A program made the position numbers and the translations under genes. Source: Styela clava (taxonomy: Eukaryota > Chordata > Ascidiacea > Stolidobranchia > Styelidae). Taken from it: a DNA stretch of 64,000 nucleotides. Below the pieces are notes generated by a model that was given only the letters and a program-made list of their open reading frames with translations, was not told the origin of the DNA and did no database searches. How positions within the stretch are numbered: position 1 is the stretch's first letter; every line of letters starts with the position of its first letter. Where the stretch lies: assembly GCF_964204865.1 (NCBI RefSeq), contig NC_135253.1, forward strand, positions 22,108,001 through 22,172,000, in the 5' to 3' direction. Below, piece by piece: positions 53,028 to 63,862 of the stretch.

Positions 53028-53279
53028 TCCACGAGCCTAGGGGTGAATTTCTGCAATACATAATTCCCAAATTCCCAAACCTCTCGCAAATAACCATCCC
53101 TGCTTGGGATTCGAACCTGCAAACCCACGCTAGGTAATCAGAGGTGCGATGGCGAGCATATTCCAACGCCTAGAACGATGAACAACACCTCCGAGGGGAG
53201 GACTCAAAATTCGAGCTATTGTATCTTCGAAATACTTATACGTGATGTTTGCGAATGAAGTAAGGAAATGATAAACCCT

Positions 53280-53351
53280 TGTTTCCGCCCGGGCTCGAAC
53301 CGGGAACTTTCGCGTGTAAAGCGAACGTGATAACCACTACACTACGGAAAC
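53280..53351 (-). tRNA. tRNA-Val (UAC), short variable region
   Basis: 72 nt; anticodon UAC; ACCGGGAACTTTCG lacks one base. Type A flank; no T4 trailer. Confidence 0.74.
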
Positions 53352-53656
53352 GCTCGCCACTGGACGCCAATTGATAAGACTGTTCACTCTTGTTTATATA
53401 ATACCCTCAAAAACTTCCGATTTTCCAGTCGCAAGAATTTTCACAGACAGCCGTCACGCTTGGCGGATTAAAAACCGTGTTCCCATAAACCCACGCAAGG
53501 TAATCAGAGGTGCGACGGCGAGTGTATTCCAACGCCTAGAACGATGAGCAACACTTCCGAGGGAAGGACTCAAAATCCGAGCTATTGTATGTTCGAAATA
53601 CTTATACGTGACGGTTGTCGATACAAAAGAATTATGACAAAGTCAAATGGAGGGTT

Positions 53657-53729
53657 TGTTTCCGCCCGGGCTCGAACCGGGGACCTTTCGCGTGTTAGGC
53701 GAACGTGATAACCACTACACTACGGAAAC
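53657..53729 (-). tRNA. tRNA-Val (AAC), junction of 9,625-bp repeats
   Basis: Anticodon AAC, consensus; the two 9,625-bp copies meet inside it, since the equivalent gene at 44032 is CAC. Type A flank; AAC trailer. Confidence 0.92.
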
Positions 53730-53770
53730 GCTCGCCACTGGACGCCAATTGATAAGACTGTTCACTCTTG

Positions 53771-53780
53771 TTTATATAAT
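53771..53780 (-). promoter_or_regulatory. TATA-like element of type A flank (example)
   Basis: ATTATATAAA on minus, 42-51 nt upstream of the tRNA gene at 53657. Every complete type A flank has it in this place, as TATATAA, AATATATAAA or the weaker TTAAATAAA form. Some animal tRNA genes use such upstream elements besides the internal boxes; the role here is inferred from position and conservation. Confidence 0.5.
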
Positions 53781-54009
53781 ACCCTCAAAAACTTCCGAGT
53801 TTCCAGTCGCAAGAATTTTCACAGACAACCGTCACGCTTGGCGGATTAAAAATGTTGTTCCCATAAACCCACGCAAGGTAATCAGAGGTGCGGTGGCGAG
53901 TGTATTCCAACGCCTAGAACGATGAGTAACACCTCCGAGGGGAGGACTCAAAATTCGAGCTATTGTATCTTTGAAATACTTATACGTGATGTTTGTGAAT
54001 GAATTAAGG

Positions 54010-54015
54010 AAAAAA
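54010..54015 (-). terminator. Pol III T6 terminator (example)
   Basis: T6 on minus, 9-14 nt after the tRNA at 54024. The same run follows about a quarter of the genes, e.g. at 4230, 4597, 10976, 22748, 34165, 47704. Confidence 0.75.
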
Positions 54016-54023
54016 TAAACCCT

Positions 54024-54096
54024 TGTTTCCGCCCGGGCTCGAACCGGGGACCTTTCGCGTGTAAAGCGAACGTGATAACCACTACACTACGGAAAC
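54024..54096 (-). tRNA. tRNA-Val (UAC)
   Basis: Copy of 44399. Type A flank; T6 trailer. Confidence 0.93.
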
Positions 54097-54401
54097 GCTC
54101 ACCACTGGACGGCAATTGATAAGACTGTTCACTCTTGTTTATATAATACCCTCAAAAACTTCCGATTTTCCAGTCGCAAGAATTTTCACATACAGCCGTC
54201 ACGCTTGGCGGATTAAAAACCGTGTTCCCATAAACCCACGCAAGGTAATCAGAGGTGCGACGGCGAGTGTATTCCAACGCGTAGAACGATGAGCAACACC
54301 TCCGAGGGGAGGACTCAAAATCCGAGCTATTGTATGTTCGAAATACTTATACGTGACAATTGTCGATACAAAAGAATTATGACAAAGTCAAATGGAGGGT
54401 T

Positions 54402-54474
54402 TGTTTCGGCCCGGGCTCGAACCGGGGACCTTCAGCGTGTTAGGCGAACGTGATAACCACTACACTACGGAAAC
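54402..54474 (-). tRNA. tRNA-Val (AAC)
   Basis: Copy of 44777 with GTTTCGG and CTTCAG. Type B flank; AAC trailer. Confidence 0.85.
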
Positions 54475-54726
54475 TCCATGATCCTATGGGTGGATTTCTG
54501 CGATACATAATTCCCAAATTCCCAAACCTATCGCAAATAACCATCCCTGCTTGAGATTCGAACCTGCAAACCCACGCAAGGTGATCATAGGTGCGATGGC
54601 GAACATATTCCAACGCCTAGAAAGATGAGCAACACCTCCGAGGGGAAGACTCAAAATTCGAGCTATTGTATCTTCGAAATACTAAAACGTGATGTTTGTG
54701 AATGAAGTGAGGAAATGATAAACCCT

Positions 54727-54799
54727 TGTTTCCGCCCGGGCTCGAACTGGGGACCTTTCGCGTGTAAAGCGAACGTGATAACCACTACACTACGGAAAC
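54727..54799 (-). tRNA. tRNA-Val (UAC)
   Basis: Copy of 45102; AACTGGGG. Type A flank; no T4 trailer. Confidence 0.88.
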
Positions 54800-54935
54800 G
54801 CTCGCCACTGGACGCCAATTGATAAGACTGTTCACTCTTGTTTATATATTACCCTAAAAAACTTCCGAGTTTCCAGTCGCAAGAATTTTCACAGACAGCC
54901 GTCACGCTTGGCGGATTTAAAATCGTGTTCCCATA

Positions 54936-55114
54936 ATTAAAACGTGATACAGCGCAATTTTGGATGAAATATCAGATCTCATACGATTTATAGAAAATTT
55001 AGGAATAAATCAAAGTAATATCCTTCTGACAAAAAAATCAATCTTTCACCACTAAACATTTCAAAGAAATTGGTCTAGTATTCAACGAGAAAAGCGAATA
55101 TATCATGACGAAGA
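54936..55114. repeat. Module C, truncated
   Basis: Copy of the 45311 module in the second 9,625-bp repeat. Confidence 0.72.
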
Positions 55115-55311
55115 CAACCGTCACGCTTGGCGGATTAAAACCGTGTTCCCATAAACCCACGCAAGGTAATCAGAGGTGCGATGGCGAGTGTATTCCAACG
55201 CCTAGAACGATGAGTAACACCTCCGAGGGGAGGACTCAAAATCCGAGCTATTGTATCTTTGAAATACTTATACGTGATGTTTATGAATGAAGTAAGGAAA
55301 AAATAAACCCT

Positions 55312-55384
55312 TGTTTCCGCCCGGGCTCGAACCGGGGACCTTTCGCGTGTGAAGCGAACGTGATAACCACTACACTACGGAAAC
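55312..55384 (-). tRNA. tRNA-Val (CAC)
   Basis: Copy of 45687. Type A flank; T6 trailer. Confidence 0.92.
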
Positions 55385-55689
55385 GCTCGCAACTGGACGC
55401 CAATTGATAAGACTGTTCACTCTTGTTTATATAATACCCTCAAAAACTTCCGAGTTTCCAGTCGCAAGAATTTTCACAGACAACCGTCACGCTTGGCGGA
55501 TTAAAAATCTTGTTCCCATAAACCCACGCAAGGTAATCAGAGGTGCGATGGCGAGTGTATTTCAACGCCTAGAACGATGAGCAACACCTCCGAGGGGAGG
55601 ACTCAAAATCCGAGCTATTGTATGTTCGAAATATTTATACGTGACTTGTGTCGATACAAAAGAATTATGATAAAGTCAAATGGAGGGTT

Positions 55690-55762
55690 TGTTTCCGCCC
55701 GGGCTCGAACCGGGGACCTTTCGTGGGTTAGGCGAACGTGATAACCACTACACTACGGAAAC
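55690..55762 (-). tRNA. tRNA-Val (AAC), anticodon-arm variant
   Basis: Copy of 46065; CGTGGGTTAGG. Type B flank; AAC trailer. Confidence 0.75.
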
Positions 55763-56014
55763 TACACGGGCCTAGGGGTGGATTTCTGCGATACATAATT
55801 CCCAAATTTCTAAACCTCTCGCAAATAACCATCCCTGCTTGGGATTCGAACCTGAAAACCCACGCAAGGTAATCAGAGGTGCGATGGCTTGCGTATTCCA
55901 ACGCCTAGAACGATGAGTAACACCTCCCAGGGGAGGACTCAAAATTCGAGCTATTGTATCTTTGAAATACTTATACGTGATGTTTGTGAATGAAGAAAGG
56001 AAATAATAAACCCT

Positions 56015-56087
56015 TGTTTCCGCCCGGGCTCGAACCGGGGACCTTTCGCGTGTAAAGCGAAAGTGATAACAACTACACTACGGAAAC
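56015..56087 (-). tRNA. tRNA-Val (UAC)
   Basis: Copy of 46390; GCGAAAGTG. Type A flank; no T4 trailer. Confidence 0.82.
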
Positions 56088-56238
56088 GCTCGCCACTGGA
56101 CGCCAATTCATGAGACTGTTCACTCTTGTTTATATAATACCCTCAAAAACTTCCGAGTTTCCAGTCGCAAGAATTTTTACAGACAGCCGTCACGCTTGGC
56201 GGATTAAAAAGAATTATGATAAAGTCAAATGGAGGGTT

Positions 56239-56311
56239 TGTTTCCGCCCGGGCTCGAACCGGGGACCTTTCGTGGGTTAGGCGAACGTGATAACCACTAC
56301 ACTACGGAAAC
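56239..56311 (-). tRNA. tRNA-Val (AAC), anticodon-arm variant
   Basis: Copy of 46614. Type B flank; shortened AAC trailer. Confidence 0.75.
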
Positions 56312-56563
56312 TACACGGGCCTAGGGGTGGATTTCTGCGATACATAATTCCCAAATTTCTAAACCTCTCGCAAATAACCATCCCTGCTTGGGATTCGAAC
56401 CTGAAAACCCACGCAAGGTAATCAGAGGTGCGATGGCTTGCGTATTCCAACGCCTAGAACGATGAGTAACACCTCCCAGGGGAGGACTCAAAATTCGAGC
56501 TATTGTATCTTTGAAATACTTATACGTGATGTTTGTGAATGAAGAAAGGAAATAATAAACCCT

Positions 56564-56636
56564 TGTTTCCGCCCGGGCTCGAACCGGGGACCTTTCGCGT
56601 GTAAAGCGAAAGTGATAACAACTACACTACGGAAAC
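56564..56636 (-). tRNA. tRNA-Val (UAC)
   Basis: Copy of 46939. Type A flank; no T4 trailer. Confidence 0.82.
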
Positions 56637-56941
56637 GCTCGCCACTGGACGCCAATTCATGAGACTGTTCACTCTTGTTTATATAATACCCTCAAAAACT
56701 TCCGAGTTTCCAGTCGCAAGAATTTTCACAGACAGCCGTCACGCTTGGCGGATTAAAAACCTTGTTCCCATAAACCCACGCAAGGTAATCAGAGGTGCGA
56801 TGGCGAGTGTATTCCAACGCCTAGAACGATGAGCAACACCTCCGAGGGGAGGACTCAAAATCCGAGCTATTGTATGTTCTAAATACTTATACGTGACGGG
56901 TGTTGATACAAAAGAATTATGACAAAGTCAAATGGAGGGTT

Positions 56942-57076
56942 TGTTTCCGCCCGTGCTCGAACCGGGGACCTTTGTATCGACACCCGTCACGTATAAGTAT
57001 TTAGAACATACAATAGCTCGGATTTTGAGTCCTTTCGCGTGTTAGGCGAACTTGATAACCACTACACTACGGAAAC
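56942..57076 (-). pseudogene. tRNA-Val (AAC) split by inverted spacer copy
   Basis: Duplicate of the split gene at 47317, with the same 62-bp inverted insert. Confidence 0.88.
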
Positions 57077-57328
57077 CACACGAGTCTTAAGGTAGATTTC
57101 TGCGATACATAATTCCCAAATTTCCAAACCTCTCGCAAATAACCATCCCTGCTTGGGATTCGAACCTGCAAACCCACGCAAGGTAATCAGAGGTGCGATG
57201 GCGAGCGTATTCCAACGCCTAGAACGATGAGTAACACCTCCGAGGGGAGGACTCAAAATTCGAGCTATTGTATCTTTGAAATACTTATACGTGATGTTTG
57301 TGAATGAAGTAAGGAAAAAATAAACCCT

Positions 57329-57401
57329 TGTTTCCGCCCGGGCTCGAACCGGGGACCTTTCGCGTGTAAAGCGAACGTGATAACCACTATACTACGGAAA
57401 C
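57329..57401 (-). tRNA. tRNA-Val (UAC)
   Basis: Copy of 47704 but with the normal GCGAAC stem; ACTATACTAC. Type A flank; T6 trailer. Confidence 0.9.
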
Positions 57402-57706
57402 GCTCGCCACTGGACGCCAATTCATAAGACTGTTCACTCTTGTTTATATAATACCCTCAAAAACTTCCGAGTTTCCAGTCGCAAGAATTTTCACAGACAG
57501 CCGTCACGCTTGGCGGATTAAAAACCTTGTTCCCATAAACCCACGCAAGGTAATCAGAGGTGCGATGGCGAGTGTATTCCAACGCTTAGAACGATGAGCA
57601 ACACCTCCGAGGGGTGGTCTCAAAATCCGAGCTATTGTATGTTCGAAATACTTATATGTGAGGGTTGTCGATACAAAAAAATTATGACAAAGTCAAATGG
57701 AGGGTT

Positions 57707-57759
57707 TGTTTCCGCCCGGGCTCGAACCGGGGACCTTTCGCGTGTTAGGCGAACGTGAT
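57707..57759 (-). pseudogene. tRNA-Val (AAC) fragment, 5' end missing
   Basis: Duplicate of the 48082 fragment. Confidence 0.82.
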
Positions 57760-57799
57760 ACGTGATGTTTGTGAATGAAGTAAGGAAAAAATAAACCCT

Positions 57800-57872
57800 T
57801 GTTTCCGCCCGGGCTCGAACCGGGGACCTTTCGCGTGTAAAGCGAACGTGATAACCACTACACTACGGGAAC
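57800..57872 (-). tRNA. tRNA-Val (UAC)
   Basis: Copy of 48175; CGGGAAC. Type A flank; T6 trailer here rather than T4. Confidence 0.83.
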
Positions 57873-58176
57873 GCTCGCCACTGGACGCCAATTCATAAGA
57901 CTGTTCACTCTTTTTTATATAATACTCTCAAAAACTTCCGAGTTTCCAGTCGCAAGAATTTTCACAGACAGCCGTCACGCTTGGCGGATTGAAACCGTGT
58001 TACCATAAACCCACGCAAGGTAATCAGAGGTGCGATGGCGAGTGTATTCCAACGCCTAGAACGATGAGCAACACTTCCGAGGGAAGGACTCAAAATCCGA
58101 GCTATTGTATGTTCTAAATAATTGTACGTGACGGTTGTCGATACAAAATAATTATGACAAAGTCAAATGGAGGGTT

Positions 58177-58249
58177 TGTTTCCGCCCGGGCTCGAACCGG
58201 GGACCTTTCGCGTGTTAGGCGAACGTGATAACCACTACACTACGGAAAC
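58177..58249 (-). tRNA. tRNA-Val (AAC)
   Basis: Copy of 48552. Truncated type B flank; AAC trailer. Confidence 0.9.
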
Positions 58250-58343
58250 CATACGAGTCTAAAGGTGGATTTCTGCGATACATAATTCCCGAATTCTCAA
58301 ACCTCTCGCAAATAACCATCCCCACGCAAGGTAATCAGCCAAG

Positions 58344-58379
58344 GTAAAGCGAACGTGATAACCACTACACTACGGAAAC
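58344..58379 (-). pseudogene. tRNA-Val 5' half ending in anticodon loop
   Basis: Duplicate of the 48719 fragment. Confidence 0.82.
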
Positions 58380-58684
58380 GCTCGCCACTGGACGCCAATT
58401 CATAAGACTGTTCACTCTTGTTTATATAATACCCTCAAAAACTTCCGATTTTCCAGTCGCAAGAATTTTCACAGACAGCCGTCACGCTTGGCGGATTAAA
58501 AACCGTGTTCCCATAAACCCACGCAAGGTAATCAGAGGTGCGACGGCGAGTGTATTCCAACGCCTAGAACGATGAGCAACACTTCCGAGGGAAGGACTCA
58601 AAATCCGAGCTATTGTATGTTCTAAATACTTGTACGTGACGGTTGTCGATACAAAAGAGTTATGACAAAGTCAAATGGAGGGTT

Positions 58685-58757
58685 TGTTTCCGCCCGGGCT
58701 CGAACCGGGGACCTTTCCCGTGTTAGGCGAACGTGATAACCACTACACTACGAAAAC
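58685..58757 (-). tRNA. tRNA-Val (AAC), variants
   Basis: Copy of 49060 (TTCCCGTG, CTACGAAAAC). Type B flank; AAC trailer. Confidence 0.78.
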
Positions 58758-59009
58758 TCCACGAGCCTAGGGGTGAATTTCTGCAATACATAATTCCCAA
58801 ATTCCCAAACCTCTCGCAAATAACCATCCCTGCTTGGGATTCGAACCTGCAAACCCACGCAAGGTAATCAGAGGTGCGATGGCGAGCATATTCCAACGCC
58901 TAGAACGATGAGCAACACCTCCGAGGGGAGGACTCAAAATTCGAGCTATTGTATCTTCGAAATACTTATACGTGATGTTTGCGAATGAAGTAAGGAAATG
59001 ATAAACCCT

Positions 59010-59081
59010 TATTTCCGCCCGGGCTCGAACCGGGAATTTTCGCGTGTAAAGCGAACGTGATAACCACTACACTACGGAAAC
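59010..59081 (-). tRNA. tRNA-Val (UAC), short variable region
   Basis: Copy of 49385, with a further ATTTCCG change of the last acceptor base. Type A flank; no T4 trailer. Confidence 0.68.
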
Positions 59082-59386
59082 GCTCGCCACTGGACGCCAA
59101 TTGATAAGACTGTTCACTCTTGTTTATATAATACCCTCAAAAACTTCCGATTTTCCAGTCGCAAGAATTTTCACAGACAGCCGTCACGCTTGGCGGATTA
59201 AAAACCGTGTTCCCATAAACCCACGCAAGGTAATCAGAGGTGCGACGGCGAGTGTATTCCAACGCCTAGAACGATGAGCAACACTTCCGAGGGAAGGACT
59301 TAAAATCCGAGCTATTGTATGTTCGAAATACTTATACGTGACGGTTGTCGATACAAAAGAATTGTGACAAAGTCAAATGGAGGGTT

Positions 59387-59459
59387 TGTTTCCACCCGGG
59401 CTCGAACCGGGGACCTTTCGCGTGTTAGGCGAACGTGATAACCACTACACTACGGAAAC
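59387..59459 (-). tRNA. tRNA-Val (AAC)
   Basis: Copy of 49762. Type A flank; AAC trailer. Confidence 0.86.
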
Positions 59460-59753
59460 GCTCGCCACTGGCCGCCAATTCATAAGACTGTTCACTCTTT
59501 TTTATATAATACCCTCAAAAACTTCCGAGTTTTCAGCCGCAAGAATTTTCACAGACAGCCGTCACGCTTGGCTGATTAAAAACCGTGTTACCATAAACCC
59601 ACGCAAGGTAATCAGAGGTGCGACGGCGAGTGTATTCCAACGCCTAGAACGATGAGCAACACTTCCGAGGGAAGGACTCAAAATTCGAGCTATTGTATCT
59701 ACGAAATACTTATACGTGATGTTTGCGAATGAAGTAAGGAAATGATAAACCCT

Positions 59754-59826
59754 TGTTTCCGCCCGGGCTCGAACCGGGGACCTTTCGCGTGTTAGGCGAA
59801 CGTGATAACCACTACACTACGGAAAC
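59754..59826 (-). tRNA. tRNA-Val (AAC) with UAC-type trailer
   Basis: Copy of the hybrid unit at 50129; no T4 trailer. Confidence 0.88.
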
Positions 59827-60131
59827 GCTCGCCACTAGACGGCAATTGATAAGACTGTTCACTCTTGTTTATATAATACCCCCAAAAACTTTCGAGTTTC
59901 CAGTCGCAAGAATTTTCACAGACAGCCGTCACGCTTGGCGGATTAAAAACCTTGTTCCCATAAACCCACGCAAGGTAATCAGAGGTGCGATGGCGAGTGT
60001 ATTCCAATGCCTAGAACGATGAGCAACACCTCCGAGGGGAGGACTCAAAATCCGAGCTATTGTATGTTCTAAATACTTGTACGTGACGGTTGTCGATACA
60101 AAAGAATTATGACAAAGTCAAATGGAGGGTT

Positions 60132-60204
60132 TGTTTCCGCCCGGGCGCGAACCGGGGACCTTTCGCGTGTTAGGCGAACGTGATAACCACTACACTACGG
60201 AAAC
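60132..60204 (-). tRNA. tRNA-Val (AAC)
   Basis: Copy of 50507; GGGCGCGAA. Type B flank; AAC trailer. Confidence 0.82.
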
Positions 60205-60467
60205 TACACGAGCCTAGGGATGGATTTCTGCGATACATAATTCCCAAATTTCCAAACCTCTCGCAAATAACCATCCCTGCTTGGGATTCGAACCTGCAAA
60301 CCCACGCAAGGTAATCAGAGGTGCGATGGCGAGTGTATTCCAACGCCTAGAACGATGAGCAACACCTCCGAGGGGAGGACTCAAAATCCGAGCTATTGCA
60401 TGTTCTAAATACTTGTACGTGAATGTTGTCGTTACAAAAGAATTATGACAAAGTCAAATGGAGGGTT

Positions 60468-60540
60468 TGTTTCCGCCCGGGCTCGAACCGGGGACCTTTC
60501 GCGTGTTAGGCGAACGTGATAACCACTACACTACGGAAAC
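60468..60540 (-). tRNA. tRNA-Val (AAC)
   Basis: Copy of 50843. Type B flank; AAC trailer. Confidence 0.93.
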
Positions 60541-60792
60541 CATTCGAGCCTAGGGATGGATTTCTGCGATACATAATTCCCAAATTTCCAAACCTCTCGC
60601 AAATAACCATCCCTGCTTGGAATTCGAACCTGCAAACCCACGCAAGGTAATCAGAGGTGCGATGGCGAGCGTATTCCAACGCCTAAAACGATGAGTAACA
60701 CCTCCGAGGTGAAGACTCAAAATTCGAGCTATTGTATCTTTGAAATACTTATACGTGATGTTTGTGAATGAAGTAAGGAAATAATAAAACCT

Positions 60793-60865
60793 TGTTTCCG
60801 CCCGGGCTCGAACCGGGGACCTTTCGCGTGTAAAGCGAACGTGATAACCACTACACTACGGAAAC
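60793..60865 (-). tRNA. tRNA-Val (UAC)
   Basis: Copy of 51168. Type A flank; T4 about 4 nt downstream. Confidence 0.92.
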
Positions 60866-61174
60866 GCTCGCCACTGGCCGCCAATTCATAAGACTGTTCA
60901 CTCTTTTTTATATAATACCCTCAAAAACTTCCGAGTTTCCAGCCGCAAGAATTTTCACAGACAGCCGTCACGCTTGGCGGATTAAAAACCGTGTTACCAT
61001 AAACCCACGCAAGGTAATCAGAGGTGCGATGGCGAGTGTATTCCAACGCCTAGAACGATGAGCAACACTTCCGAGGGGAGGACTGACTCAAAATCCGAGC
61101 TATTGTATGTTCTAAATACTTGTACGTGACGGTTGTCGATACAAAAGAATTATGACAAAGTCAAATGGAGGGTT

Positions 61175-61247
61175 TGTTTCTGCCCGGGCTTGAACCGGGG
61201 ACCTTTCGCGTGTTAGGCGAACGTGATAACCACTACACTACGGAAAC
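61175..61247 (-). tRNA. tRNA-Val (AAC)
   Basis: Copy of 51550; GTTTCTG, GGGCTTG. Type B flank; AAC trailer. Confidence 0.82.
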
Positions 61248-61499
61248 TACACGAGCCTAGGGGTGGATTTCTGCGATACATAATTCCCGAATTCTCAAAC
61301 CTCTCGCAAATAACCATCCCTGCTTGGGATTCGAACCTGCAAACCCATGCAAGGTAATCAGAGATGCGATGGCGAGCATATTCCAACGCCTAGAACGATG
61401 AGCAACACCTCCGAGGGAAGGACTCAAAATTCGAGCTATTGTATCTTCGAAATACTTATACGTGATGTTTGCGAATGAAGTAAGGAAATGATAAACCCT

Positions 61500-61572
61500 T
61501 GTTTCCGCCCGGGCTCGAACCTGGAACCTTTCGCGTGTAAAGCAAACGTGATAACCACTACACTACGGAAAC
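61500..61572 (-). tRNA. tRNA-Val (UAC), variants
   Basis: Copy of 51875 that has changed to AACCTGGAACC and GCAAACG, so T stem and anticodon stem are weakened. Type A flank; no T4 trailer. Confidence 0.72.
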
Positions 61573-61877
61573 GCTCGCCACTGGACGCCAATTGATAAGA
61601 CTGTTCACTCTTGTTTATATAATACCCTCAAAAACTTCCGAGTTTCCAGTCGCAAGAATTTTCACAGACAGCCGTCACGCTTGGCGGATTAAAAACCTTG
61701 TTCCCATAAACCCACGCAAGGTAATAAGAGGTGCGACGGCGAGTGTATTCCAACGCCTAGAACGATGAGCAACATTTCCGAGGGAAGGACTCAAAATCCG
61801 AGCTATTGTATGTTCGAAATACTTATACGTGACGGTTGTCGATACAAAAGAATTATGACAAAGTCAAATGGAGGGTT

Positions 61878-61950
61878 TGTTTCCGCCCGGGCCCGAACCG
61901 GGGACCTTTCGCGTGTTAGGCGAACGTGATAACCACTATACTACGGAAAC
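61878..61950 (-). tRNA. tRNA-Val (AAC)
   Basis: Copy of 52253; GGGCCCGAA and ACTATACTAC. Type B flank; AAC trailer. Confidence 0.84.
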
Positions 61951-62201
61951 CATACGAGTCTGAAGGTGGATTTTTGCGATACATAATTCCCGAATTCTCA
62001 AACCTCTCGCAAATAACCATCCCTGCTTGGGATTCGAACTTGCAAACCCACGCAAGGTAATCAGAGGTGCGATGGCGAGCATAATCCAACGCCTAGAAGA
62101 TGAGCACCACCTCCGAGGGGAGGACTCAAAATTCGAGCTATTGTATCTTCGAAATACTTATACGTGATGTTTGCGAATGAAGTAAGGAAATGATAAACCC
62201 T

Positions 62202-62274
62202 TGTTTCCGCCCGGGCTCGAACCGGGGACCTTTCGCGTGTAAAGCGAACGTGATAACCACTACACTACGGAAAC
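62202..62274 (-). tRNA. tRNA-Val (UAC)
   Basis: Copy of 52577. Type A flank; no T4 trailer. Confidence 0.92.
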
Positions 62275-62579
62275 GCTCGCCACTAGAAGGCAATTGATAA
62301 AACTGTTCACTCTTGTTCATATAATACCCTCAAAAACTTCCGAGTTTCCAGTCGCAAGAATTTTCACAGACAGCCGTCACGCTTATCGGATTAAAAACCT
62401 TGTTCCCATAAATCCACGCAAGGTAATCAGAGGTGCGATGGCGAGTGTATTCCAACGCCTAGAACGATGAGCAACACCTCCGAGGGGAGGACTCAAAATT
62501 CGAGCTATTGTATGTTCTAAATACTTGTACGTGACGGTTGTCGTTACAAAAGAATTATGACAAAGTCAAATGGAGAGTT

Positions 62580-62652
62580 TGTTTCCGCCCGGGCTCGAAC
62601 CGGGGACCTTTCGCGTGTTAGGCGAACGTGATAACCACTACACTACGAAAAC
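62580..62652 (-). tRNA. tRNA-Val (AAC)
   Basis: Copy of 52955; CTACGAAAAC. Type B flank; AAC trailer. Confidence 0.86.
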
Positions 62653-62904
62653 TCCACGAGCCTAGGGGTGAATTTCTGCAATACATAATTCCCAAATTCC
62701 CAAACCTCTCGCAAATAACCATCCCTGCTTGGGATTCGAACCTGCAAACCCACGCTAGGTAATCAGAGGTGCGATGGCGAGCATATTCCAACGCCTAGAA
62801 CGATGAGCAACACCTCCGAGGGGAGGACTCAAAATTCGAGCTATTGTATCTTCGAAATACTTATACGTGATGTTTGCGAATGAAGTAAGGAAATGATAAA
62901 CCCT

Positions 62905-62976
62905 TGTTTCCGCCCGGGCTCGAACCGGGAACTTTCGCGTGTAAAGCGAACGTGATAACCACTACACTACGGAAAC
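62905..62976 (-). tRNA. tRNA-Val (UAC), short variable region
   Basis: Copy of 53280. Type A flank; no T4 trailer. Confidence 0.74.
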
Positions 62977-63281
62977 GCTCGCCACTGGACGCCAATTGAT
63001 AAGACTGTTCACTCTTGTTTATATAATACCCTCAAAAACTTCCGATTTTCCAGTCGCAAGAATTTTCACAGACAGCCGTCACGCTTGGCGGATTAAAAAC
63101 CGTGTTCCCATAAACCCACGCAAGGTAATCAGAGGTGCGACGGCGAGTGTATTCCAACGCCTAGAACGATGAGCAACACTTCCGAGGGAAGGACTCAAAA
63201 TCCGAGCTATTGTATGTTCGAAATACTTATACGTGACGGTTGTCGATACAAAAGAATTATGACAAAGTCAAATGGAGGGTT

Positions 63282-63354
63282 TGTTTCCGCCCGGGCTCGA
63301 ACCGGGGACCTTTCGCGTGTTAGGCGAACGTGATAACCACTACACTACGGAAAC
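63282..63354 (-). tRNA. tRNA-Val (AAC), repeat junction
   Basis: Left of and within this gene the sequence follows 53657; to its right it follows 58249 onward (offset 5,105), so an exchange lies within the gene. Truncated type B flank; AAC trailer. Confidence 0.92.
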
Positions 63355-63448
63355 CATACGAGTCTAAAGGTGGATTTCTGCGATACATAATTCCCGAATT
63401 CTCAAACCTCTCGCAAATAACCATCCCCACGCAAGGTAATCAGCCAAG

Positions 63449-63484
63449 GTAAAGCGAACGTGATAACCACTACACTACGGAAAC
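63449..63484 (-). pseudogene. tRNA-Val 5' half ending in anticodon loop
   Basis: Third copy of the 48719 fragment. Confidence 0.82.
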
Positions 63485-63789
63485 GCTCGCCACTGGACGC
63501 CAATTCGTAAGACTGTTCACTCTTGTTTATATAATACCCTCAAAAACTTCCGATTTTCCAGTCGCAAGAATTTTCACAGACAGCCGTCACGCTTGGCGGA
63601 TTAAAAACCGTGTTCCCATAAACCCACGCAAGGTAATCAGAGGTGCGACGGCGAGTGTATTCCAACGCCTAGAACGATGAGCAACACTTCCGAGGGAAGG
63701 ACTCAAAATCCGAGCTATTGTATGTTCTAAATACTTGTACGTGACGGTTGTCGATACAAAAGAGTTATGACAAAGTCAAATGGAGGGTT

Positions 63790-63862
63790 TGTTTCCGCCC
63801 GGGCTCGAACCGGGGACCTTTCCCGTGTTAGGCGAACGTGATAACCACTACACTACGAAAAC
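63790..63862 (-). tRNA. tRNA-Val (AAC), variants
   Basis: Third copy of 49060 (TTCCCGTG, CTACGAAAAC). Type B flank runs to the window end; AAC trailer. Confidence 0.78.

Larger units (their letters stand above)
44082..53706. repeat. 9,625-bp higher-order repeat, copy 1
   Basis: All genes from 44399 to 53657 recur exactly 9,625 bp further on. The left breakpoint lies within the tRNA gene at 44032, between anticodon and 5' end. Confidence 0.9.
53707..63331. repeat. 9,625-bp higher-order repeat, copy 2
   Basis: Matches copy 1 with scattered single-base differences, including 57329 (stem restored) and 61500 (new variants). Confidence 0.9.
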
